From Phoronis australis (Eukaryota > Phoronida > Phoronidae): a stretch of DNA of 64,000 nucleotides. The stretch is taken from NCBI GenBank assembly GCA_002633005.1, contig NMRA01000169.1, positions 413,387-477,386 of the forward strand, in the 5' to 3' direction. The notes beneath the pieces were generated by a model. The model was not told the origin of the DNA. It saw nothing but the letters and a program-made list of their open reading frames with translations, and did no database searches. Positions 23,301 to 35,300 of the stretch are shown here, one piece after another. Position 1 is the first letter of the stretch. The number at the start of each line of letters is the position of its first letter. Position numbers and translations under genes: made by a program.

Positions 23301-26300
23301 ACAGAAAACAGCATAGCGGGTTCTGGTATGCATTTTTTTGTAAAACTGAGCGGTGATGCGGTACTTGGTTAGCTTTCCACAGTCACACAATTCTAGCAGA
23401 AATGGGGCAGGGTCCTTCTTTTTCCTTTCACTGAGGGGCAGTCTTCAAAATGAATCGCGTGCAGACAAGAAATACTAATACTATTTTTGGCTGAGCCCAA
23501 ATCAGTATTAAAGGTTACAGCATGGACTAGAAAATGTCCAAATTTGGTTGGCTGACTTGGGAAATTACATGAGAATATCTCAAAAATGGCTGATCGGATT
23601 CACACGAAACTTTCAGATACCTTCAAGTTACTTAATGCACTGCTCTTCACAAAGCTGTTGGGACTTGTTCATAAAATGTCCCTCTTATTTACATGAGCGC
23701 CATCAAAAACGTGACTTTAATGCTAAAACTAAAAATTCGCATAAAACAAAATCATGATACCTTTGAAAACTGTAAGGGTTACACCTTTCATTTTACTTTG
23801 AACGTTTATAGGAAAAGAAATTTGCTCATGCTTTGGTAACGCTGTTTTCCTAAGAATGTACATTTATTTTCTTGTAAATATTAGTAAAAACTCTTGGTCA
23901 CCTGACCCAATCAACAGAAGATTGGTGTAAAGTCAATAATCCAATTCTACAGGCTTTCAGCTTTCAGAACATTAGATACGTTTACCGAGCTAAAACCCAG
24001 TGTTGAAGATGGTTGGCTAAATACAAGGACTTGTTGATAAGGTTCTACATAATCTTAAGAACACTTTCTTAACTTACAGGTTAACAGAGACTCCTGAACA
24101 AATGTCACCCAAACCTCTTGATGCACTGGCATTCAAAGTGTCACAAATACACACGCTTACCTGTACTGTCAAATCCACAATTATACTAAGACACTCACGA
24201 GATCCATCATAACAGTTCAAAGGATGTCTCAAATACACGAACTTCCCAAATTGGTCATGCTAAACAGATAACATGGTGTCTCAAATACAACTTTACCATG
24301 GTAAACAATTCAAAGGGTGTCTGCAATACAGACACTTACCAGATCCATCATGGCAAACATTTTCATGCATTTTTTTTCTGGGGTATTCTCATCTTCAGCC
24401 AGTTCAAATGATGAGCCCTGAAATATAAGAACAAATTTGGAAGACAAATTGTCAGAGGAGGGACAAGTTTTTGCAGAATAGATGGGATAATGGCAGCTTT
24501 AAATGCTGGACGCAAATGTAAATTCAAAACATTACTGCACATCTACCATTCAGGCAAGAAATGTTTTCATAATTCTTGACATAACTAAAACATCATACAT
24601 CAACGGCTAAGTAACTTAACTGGAGTTGTCCCACCTACATGTATACCTTAGGAACAAATTATGAATATAGCCTAAAGCTTCCTTTCTCAAGATACAGAGC
24701 CAAGTCAGAACGTGATTTTCTCGCTGTGATCTTGAAAATGAGGCCAAGGACACATAAGTTGGTCAAACACAACCTTTATGGATAAATCCCAATTACAAGG
24801 ATTCTGTGATAACTTGGCAAGCGTAGCAAGCTTAGCAAGCTTAACAAGCTTAGCAAACTTAGCACGCTTACTAAGCTTAGCAAGCTTAGTAAGCTTAGCA
24901 AGCATCTCGCTTGACATTTCTAAAAGCTGCTACTCTCAATTCACAAGACAACAGCAGACGGACTCACCACCATTGCATAAATAGCTCCCACTACTACGTG
25001 AAGTTCATCTTGGCTTATGTAACCATCTCCATCAAGATCATACATACGAAAGGACCCTATGAATAAACAAATAAGCTACGTCAATCCATATGATAAGACA
25101 AGAGTGGAGATGACTGTGGTTGGAAATGAACACATCCACAAAGAAGAGTACGCAAACCCTCAGAAGCATTGCGGAATTGTTTACTTCGTTAACAATTTAA
25201 AAATAGTCATTTTAACAAACAGAGCCAGCAAAGGTGTAACTTCATGTTATTATTCTATATCAGAAGACTGTGAATGCTGTGATGTTCTGGTCCATGGTGC
25301 AAACATCATGGATTTGGAGAGATTGATAATGATTTGTTGACAGAAAACCAAAAGACTTTTGATAGACTTTCACTAGCTAGCCATTTATTTGTCAAAAATC
25401 CTGATTTCAACAAACATGGACTTGGTAACATTAAGTAAACCATACGTAAGCATTTATGATCAAGTGCTTCATTCAGTAACAAACATGCTCATTCAATACG
25501 AAGTTCGTCCATTTCCGTGTGACGTTATCATGTACATTACTACATATACTAGTAATATCAGTTTTTGCAACGTACTTGGCAGGTTCACCATATTTTGGAA
25601 TAAATTGAAACATTTAAGCTTTCCTGTCAAACTTTGAAGCTACAAGAATAGGAACTGATATCCTGGCAATCATCTCCATTGTTTCTCCCACATAACGTAT
25701 CCATCGTTTCTCCCATACAATGTACATGTATTCATCATATCTTACAAACAATGTATTCAAAATTATATGCGAAACATGACCAACTATTTGCAATAAACAG
25801 AGCTTACACATCCCAAATGTGTCATACCGCATACCCTTGACAATCATGTGCAACATTTCGCTTTGGTGATTAGGCCAAACTTTAGCTTAGTTTTGGTCCA
25901 GGGAAAGCAGAATGCTGTGAAAATCCATCCTTCAGGCATTCAAGGTAAGTGTATTGCTTGGAAACAGGTTTCCCTCAAGTTTAAAGAAGTGGCAAGCAGC
26001 TTTAATTAGTATGTCTAAAAATTGATTGATCGTTTGAATATAGCATGCATTGACGGTTGTGTTGAACTGTCACAGTGGAAGAAAGAAATCTAACCTTCAA
26101 TGCATACGCCTGTATGGTTTTAGGCTATTGAAAAACAGTTTCAGCTCTTCAAAACTCCATTACAAAAGACAAAGATTCAACTTGACACCAAAATGTTTCT
26201 CAAGCTCTATTTATACATAGTTACATTACAACATCATATAGAAAATGACGAATGAGTTTGGTCACACATGTAGTCACAATACAAACTTCCATTGCCATTA

Positions 26301-29300
26301 CATTACAAGGAAAATGACCCATTATAATTTGTCTCCTTTGAAAGCTCAAGGCTCATGACACCAATCAAAATAGAGAAATGCTTTTATAATGTAACAGCTC
26401 ACAATACATGAGCAAAATCTAAATCATACCTAATAGGCGGGTGCAAAAACATTATGAACTAGTAGATAATGCATTGAAGCTATAATTCATTGTACGCGTA
26501 TCAATGTTCCTGAATTACTGATTTGAATTTACATTGAATACAATTTAAAATTATCACAGATTAAATTTAATTAAATGTTGTAACTAACTTGTACGATGTT
26601 CTGTTGATCTGAGACTTGAGTGGTCATTCTAGAGGGCACCATCAAAAATAATTTGTTTTGAGTTGAAGATCAAATCTGTTCAAAATAATTTCCTCATTAC
26701 GTAACTTATATTAGGTCATTAAATTATTAATACATATGACTTAAAAGTGACAGTGTTGTATTTTCATAATACTATTCGCACACTTGAACGATATACTTCT
26801 GAAACTGCTTGTTTATCATACTATTATGTGGTTTAACAAATTATTTAACATCATGCGCGCACCCAGCCTTTTAATATGGGGGGGCTCGAATTTCTGACAT
26901 AGAGGACCTTTTGCTAACAAAAAAGCGGGAGGACTAAAAAAAGGGGTACCATCTTCAGGACTGTGAACAGTACATCCGCGCCTTTTTAGTGGTCTTTTGT
27001 CTCCTTTTCTCGGACTTTTTGTTTCTGTTAGGCGGACCTTTTTACTCACTTCGCCAAATGGGAGGCTCGTCCGAGCCCCCCGAGCCCCCCTGGGTGCGGG
27101 CATGAACATTATAGTATAAGGTTAAATAATTTGTTACATAAACTTCAATTGTCTTTGTGAGTCCTTCATGGCGCTGCATAAGTTAATTAATGTTGCCACC
27201 TTGCATGAAAGCACAGTGACGCCAAAGATTCCCACAGAAAGAATACATAGAGATTTCGCATCATATAGGTTTTCAGGGCCCGCAATGATCCGCATACATC
27301 ATCAAGATCCAAGATAACTCAAAATCTAGTTGCTTAGAGCAAAGATTTGTGGACAAAAACCCATTTTGAAACAATCTCAGGTCTCCTATTGTGCAAATCC
27401 CGATGATTTGTTTACATTTCTATCTCACATTTCTTAAAATGATTACATGAAAACTCATTCACAACCAGTGCAGCATTGCTGTTACCATAGAAACCTATCA
27501 ATTAAAATTATTTGTTGATTGAATAGTTGTCTTCATTTGTGTACTGCCTCTGAACCAAATCATCACGATGTCATAAAACAGGTTAGTGTCATGGTCTACA
27601 AGTGAGGAGTTCCTTTTCGCATTACAATTCTGATACAAAACTTTCCAGGAACTCGCCAGGAGGCACTTGTTAACAATTCTGTACTGCACACTATTTTAAT
27701 GAATGTATAACACTTTTAGTCTGAAAACAGTTTTCATATAACATGTCCCACAACATGTACTCCCGCTGTAAATATGTGACCAAGTCACCAAACCAAAATC
27801 ATAACTGAGAGAATTTCGAAAACCCAGTCTTGTTTCCAATGTCGATGAGAAGACATTGTTCGGAAAATTTATATTGACATGTACATGCAGTGAAAGTGTA
27901 TTTCAAAATCAATAAGATCAACGCAGATTAATAGACGAGTCTGCATTTTCTTCATACATAATTTAACATTTGAAAACTGGACTGATGAATTCTCACTTGG
28001 GAGTAATGGTCGATATGAGCAATTTATTTGCAGTGATGTTATTAGCAGAGCAATTGGCAGTGTTGTGAGTAGATTGAAAACCACTTTAAATCTCTACGCA
28101 CACAGCAGCACTTAATAGGTGAACTTGGCTGGATACCTATGTTTAATAAAGGGTAATGTTTCCAAAAATGATTGTCTAAGAAATTGCCATGAGGAGAAGT
28201 TGAAAGTAATTATTTCCAAAACAAAAATCCATACTAAATATACATTGTGTATTAAATGCAGAAATATTCAGTTGCACTTCATAAGCAATAATTACTTTCA
28301 ACATTCAAATTGTGGTTTATACGGTATAACCAGTTGCCATTGTCTTCGGTCATAATCTCAGGTATGATCCACAAAGTCAAAATAGTCAAACTTGAAACTT
28401 GACCAATAATGCAGCACAATTTGGGTAGAAATTTGCAAGTTCACTAGAACTGATATGCAAATTCTAAATCAGGTTGCATGTCCGTAAGTTTTCAGACGTC
28501 ACCAGATATTTACAAGACGAAACCATCCTGCAACGCATTTCAAAACATTAACAGCACGGCAGACAAAATCACCGAATTGAGGATCATACTTTAAAGGTCA
28601 ACAGGACAAACAATTTGACTAGAGAACTTGAAGTCATACAACAGAAAATCATTGTGAAAAATGTAAAAAAGTCAGCAGAAATCCTGTAACTATAGCAACA
28701 ACCAAGGTAAGTATGACGTGAAGATTGGATGAAAATATGCTCACGGCTAAAAATAATGCACGCACATTGGATGAAAACCAGACATTTTGTCAAAGGGAAT
28801 AAAGCCTCCCTTGAGGTTGGTTATACTAATACTCATAGTGTAACGATAACTATCAAGCACCGCGGTGTTCACATAATCAAAATTTTCCACTTAGAAATGT
28901 AAAAAAGCTTGATAACATCAGTCACGTCTGAAAGAACCTGCCAATCATTAGTGACCGAGCTGTTCACCTCCCATTACGATTATTCAATAACTTACTTATC
29001 TGAATACACAACACTCCCCCCCATCTAAATTACAAAAGCCCCTGAGTATGGCTGTTAGGAGTATCTTCTGTCATTGAAAATATAACCGTGTTATAGAATA
29101 ACTTAATAAGCCACTCAATGACAGAAATTCCTTCAGGAAAACACTGTAGTTTTGGTCCAGTCTGAAAAAAAGCCCGTTCTAACAAAGGATTTGAATCCAA
29201 GATCATTTACTACCCAAAAATGTTGTTTCTTCAAAATTTTAATTATTTATTGTTTGTTTACACTATCTGCATTTTTGTAATTAACTTGATTTGCTTATTT

Positions 29301-32300
29301 TTACTGTTTATTTATTAATTGGTTTACTTCCGTGTTTAGTTTCTTAATGTCTTGTCTTATTTTGTAAAGTGTCACCAACTATCTTTTAGTAAGTCAAATT
29401 TTAAATAATCAAAAACAAAATGCAAGTGTCCCAGCTGAAAATAACACTTGCCCTCTTCTTCAGTAACAAATGTACATGCCTTCAATCTCTCAACTGTGAT
29501 TGGCTAATCAAGGCTTGCCGTGACTGTTCTACATTCATTTCTCGTACATGACATAGTAACTTCATTTCAAAGACAATTCGAACCAAACCAAATGACAACA
29601 ACCATATGCAGTTCTTTTGGTTTCAGTTAGCCACACATACTTACATTCTAGGCGCTCTTCCAGAGTTCCCCGGGAAGATGTTGACAAGGCAGTAACAAAT
29701 TCACAAAAATCAATATGGCCATCCTGAAAGGAGCACAAGCAATTGATAATGAAGACCTTCTAATTAAAGCACCTATCAAAACGGATCAAAACTAATTTGA
29801 TGCAAGTAATCTAAAAATTCTGCATCCAAACAACCCCACAATATTCATGTAGTGGTGGCCTAATTTTAATACCAATCGCTGCTTTGCTATTTACTTGTCA
29901 TTTTAAAAGAAATCTGCATTTCGCTGTCAGGTCTCCAAAAAGGCAATGAAAAAAAATGGGTTGTAATTTTAGTCTCCCTATTTGTCAGCTAGCTATTGTG
30001 ACATGCAACGCATACTGAACTTGAAACTGTGGACATGTGTATTTCAGTTTATGCACTCTGCCCTTCAAATAAATTGGAGCACAAAAAAGGTTTCTTAAAA
30101 TAGTCCATAACAATCATGGATAATTAAAGAAAATGAGTGGGCGATCAATTATTCATTAGAGAAATGAAGAATTGCTTTTTGATTAGAAGAAAGCTCGAGT
30201 GATATCCGTACTTAACATAAGATTGTTTTGTTTGATAGCAAGTTCTACAGATCAGGGCTTGGAATGACCAATGACAAAAAACGCGGGAACTTTTACGGCC
30301 CAAATCATGCCCGATAACCAGCCTTGAAATGGTCAATGTGAACCTTTCCCTGACAAAAATCGGGACTAAAAAAAAAAAAAAACGTTACCACCATCAGTAG
30401 CATGCGCCTGCATCCTTTTAGCTCACCCGTCCACTCCCAACCCACACATTTTTGGCTGCAGAGCGGTAGTATTTGTCGCCGCGCTTAACAATAACACGAG
30501 ACGCCATTGAAAATCCCACCACGCTGTCCCAGATGCCCCGGCAATGTTGACAATTTACGTTCCTCCGAAACATAAAGAGCAACTTCCGCTTTTCGAGGTG
30601 AACGTCGTCTGCAACGCCGCGGTAAGAAAGAAATTTCCCGCGGAAATTTTGTAACAAATCCGATTTTTTTACGCGGAAATATTATAAAAAAAGCGGAAAG
30701 CACATTTGAAAAAAGCGGAAATCCGCGTTTCCGCGGAAAATTCCAAGCCCTGACAGATAAGGACAATGCGTATAACCCTTGGTGCAGACAAGATATCGCA
30801 CCGGTTATCTGGATAAAAAGTACCTAAAAACCTGGCCGGTTACCTGATTGCTATCAAACAACTTGAAAATGATGGAGCAGAATTTCTCAGGATTACCACG
30901 GGGAAAATATTGCTTCAGCATCTGTGCAAGGCCCTGAAAATGACAGAAGACGTGACATAAATTCTATATTCAGCCAGTCACAAATTCGTGTAGCAACATA
31001 AAGAAACTGGTGAACAAAACGTAAAAGAATACACGGACATTGCTCATGGTATAAATGACTTTAAAAAGGTTTTCTGAATAAGAGCTTCATGCAGAGTACT
31101 ATAGTGTTGCCTACATTGTCACGTATATCTTTACATTTGCAGTTACGCTTTAACTTAGAAATATCAACTGATTTGTCATCTGGATAGCAAAGTTCATGAT
31201 GAAAATTACCAATGTCATCGTAAACAAGTAATTTTTAACATAAACGTTACAGACTACGACAGATTTCAGTCAGATTCTGCCAAAACTGGATGGACTTCCT
31301 GTGAGAATTATTTGCCAGTTCAGTTTAATTGTTGTTGCTATAAAATAGTCACTTTTAGTCAAACGTTTTAGGCAGATATTAACGTGACGTTGTATGATTG
31401 CACCTAGTCATTATTGATATGTGAATGGGCTTGAAAATCAGTATCACATGTTGAGATTTAACCAAAAATAAAACAGGTTCTACTACAAAAGAAACAGAAA
31501 TTTAGTTGCGACTTTGTAAGGTGAAACTGTGTCAAATTTCAATATTCTCCTGTTTGCATCAAAATAATGAAAACTAAATTGAAAATACTGCAAAAAGGAA
31601 ATTGGATCCATTCACTTCCTATGTTAAGGCTGAGTTTCATTAAATTCATCTGATAACATGCAAGTCCATCAGCCATAAGCACACAGATCGAATCCTCTAC
31701 AAGAATCAATGAATCACCCGCATCATGAATTTGAATAATTCACTAGTTTGTTCAATCCACTGAGTATTCATTATGATAGGCTATTTAACCTTGATGCCTT
31801 ACCTCATGGTCAAGTACACCACCAGGGCAGTCGGTCATGAACCCTCGGTACCAGCAACTGATCTCTTTCCTGGTGACTGTAAGAAGGAGAATCGATTTCC
31901 CATAATGCACTACAGTCAGTCAATAAGGATAATCAACTTCCCATAATGCACTACAGTCACTCAATGAGACGTGTAACCATAGTGCATGGATGCAATACTA
32001 ACTGTACTACAGCGGTATTTATTTAACAGACTGTGAAACAAATTCTCATCAAACAATTTCTGTTTAAAGTCCCGTTTCGACATTAACTTCTGACATGGCG
32101 CAACTCACACGGCGCAAGATGGTAAGTGTCAAGTGGCCATGTACACCCAAACACACAACTCAGAAACAGTGGCAGGGCAGAAGTTGTAGGCAGGAATGTG
32201 GAATACTCATGCGCAAAATGCAAATTGCAGGGGTCACAGTATCATTGTTGTTGTTGTTGTTGCTGTGGTGGTGGTGGTGCTCCTAATCCCCCCAGTGTTT

Positions 32301-35300
32301 GTAATCCATGACAATGAGTTTTGCTTTGATCAGCTGATTAATGCTTTCAATCAGTAGGCTTTCTGCACATAACTAAGCATTTGAATTGACTCCAGACTCG
32401 CCTGTCAACTGTCTGATGACTATTTCCTAACAAAATGAATGATGGTCAAGGTTAAAGTTAAAAGACAAGGCACTGAACAGCTGATTAGCAAGTCGCAGAA
32501 ATTGTACAAAAATGATCACCAGTATATATGTGCATTTTTGCACAAGTGCAAGAGATGATCCCTTCCTCCTTGCACTAGTTTTTTGTTTAGATGGATATTT
32601 GACATGGAACAAGATGATCGGGCACAACTTGCTCTACCCCACAAATGGGTGACAAAAGTTGTCATCATGCTGTCAACTCATTCCGTGTCAGTTCTGTTTA
32701 CACACATACTAGTGCCGGATCATCTCGTTCCGTGTCAGATGAACCATGTCAACTTTTGTAGAGTAAACAGGACTAAAGTCCTTTAATGATGCACCACTGA
32801 TTTTCTACCCTTAATTTCTCATTCAGAACATATGCTTGACCGTAATCTCTTTGTGTACAACTAATATGGCTGACAAGCGAAATTTTATTTATACTGAATT
32901 TTTCCACAAAAAAAAATGAAAAATTTTGGTTGATCATATACTTATGCAGATGGTGATATTCCAATTATCAGCAGCAAGGACATCACAACGGAAAGTGTCA
33001 GTTTTGGCAAAGATTTTGTGCTAAACAAGAAGAGAATTACAGCTCCTGGCCAATAGCTGGGTCTGAAGAAACATCTATATGTACGTTAGTAGTGACTGAT
33101 GATTGGTCAGTTTATGGTTTAAGCTGATGACAGTGCTGTCCTGGGTTCTTGAAAGTTAGCTACAGTTCCCATTGTGTTGAGCAGTAGATAAATGATTTTC
33201 AGATGGCATCAAGATGACATTTTTGCAATTCCCACATGAATTCCACTTTTTCACAATTTAAAAATAACATAAAGAATTAAACAAATAATAGAATTTAAAG
33301 TAGACAAAAAACCAAAATTCAACATCAAAACCATGCTTAAGTGGTCAACAAACCATTAAGTGGTCAACAAACCATTAAGTGGTCAACAAACCATTAAGTG
33401 GTCAACAAACCATTAAGTGGTCAACAAACCATTAAGTGGTCAACCAACCCTTAAGTGTTTTGAATTTTTTATTCTTTTGATGGACTAGCTCATTCAAATC
33501 GGAGATAGAAGCATTACGTTTATAGTAATATAGTCATATAGTATGTTCATATAGTATGTTCATATAGTATGTTCATATAGTATGTTCATATAGTATGTTC
33601 ATATAGTATGTTCATATAGTATGTTCATATAGTATGTTCATATAGTATGTTCATATAGTATGTTCATATAGTATGTTCATATAGTATGTTCATACAGTAT
33701 GTTCATATAGTATGTTACGCATCCGGCCTACAGAGATTCCCATGGTAAGCTTCTACTAAGAACAACCCTCAGGAAGGGGTTTGTGCATCTAGGGAAAAGC
33801 AGCACCTCAAATTACACATACATATCCATAAATACCAACAGCACTTGAACGAAAGCTATACAGACCAGTAGCTAACCTGTGTATGACTGAACATCAAAAT
33901 TACAGCTACAGAATTGGTACGTTGGCAGATTAGCAAAGTTCGCCCTATTCAGTTCGCCACATCTCTATTTGTGGTCCTTTCACAATGACGAGACTTACAC
34001 TGAAATCTAGTGTGTACAACCATGCATACGTTTTTGCAACACCGACACTCAAATGACACCTACCTTCTACGCTGCATCCGTTTAGAAGAAACACAATGTG
34101 ATAAACGCCATTTTCTCACAGCATACCTCAACCATTCTTGCAAAAAATACAGCTATCGATCATTTCAAAACAGTATAACCCTGTCATTTGCTCTAGTTTT
34201 GGATTGGTGAATTAAGTGACATCTCTTAGGAGCTGGAAAAAAGTTTGCCAGAGAATAATTTCGTCAAAATTTCGTTTCCAGGATCGATGGTTAAAATATT
34301 CAGTACAGTAGTGCACTGGTAACTTGTGGACTTCAAAAAATCTTGTGAAAAAAGAACAGTGGTAGAAGAATCATCGCAAACATAATCTGGCCAACAGACA
34401 GTGCTCTAGTTCGTGGCACTCAAAGTTGACACGTCATCGCTCCACAAATTTTACTTTAAAATGATCAATTAGCGGCAAACATAAAGCATGTTTTTGCATT
34501 ACTAACCAAACCAGTTTATTCAAGGCAGAGTGCAATTTTTAATGAAATTAACTCATCGCAAACATTTCTAAGTCTGGTAAACATGCCACTTTTGGCCAAA
34601 TCGCGTGACCTAATGTATAAAAGTCTGAAGTGTGAACGGTTAGCAGAAGGTCCCGGGTCAGTGTCCGATTGGGACAAACACCTTTTCGAACTTATATTCA
34701 ATAGGTCATGTGATATGTGCCTCCAGGTGGCGTGCTGACCAGATTTAGAACTTTTTGCGATACATATTTCCATGCCGGCTTAAGATTTGAATATTCATAA
34801 TTATAACTTAATGTCATTATTTGTTTTGATCACTTTATGATCGATCCCAAGCTGTATACTAATACACCTTTGCACCACATTTATAGAGGTAACACTGCTG
34901 TGTGTGAACTTACAATTCTGCTTAATCTCAAGATCGTGTACGAGTGAACATCATATGAAATTCAATATTAAAGTAATCAGGTGAAAGCTTTTGTTCATTG
35001 TTAAGAATTTTTCTAATTTTAAGCATCATGATCACCCATTTTCTCCTTAACCAGAACTTGTTTCACAGAATCAAAGGAATATGTGAATGATCAATTATTG
35101 TTTGGTGAATAACAAATAAGATTGTTATTACAATCAGTTGAAAAATGCAAGTTGGTTTAAAATTTACATAATTTTATCAACATGACAACATGTGAATGGC
35201 TTTAGCACAGTGCAAATTTTTTCTACGTGAACGTGAGAAATTTCCTAATGTATGCCAAGTTCACGGCCAGCAGCACAAATCAGATAACAATAAACAGTAA

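Larger units (their letters stand above)
20306..24148. repeat. 1.9-kb direct duplication around the N at 22259
   Basis: 20306 to about 22155 recurs as 22260 to about 24148 with scattered substitutions and small indels. A further copy of about 90 bp (TTCTTAACTTACAGG region) sits at 22165-22258, just left of the N. It holds two partial-to-complete copies of the last calcium sensor exon. Confidence 0.85.

Noticed and set aside
24705-24984. Leu/Ala/Lys and Leu/Ala/Ser repeat peptides on both strands
   Set aside because: Both are products of the palindromic 9-bp repeat, and the codons are simply the repeat unit.
33337-33716. A CRISPR-like array
   Set aside because: The repeats are contiguous without spacers and the genome is eukaryotic, so these are tandem minisatellites.
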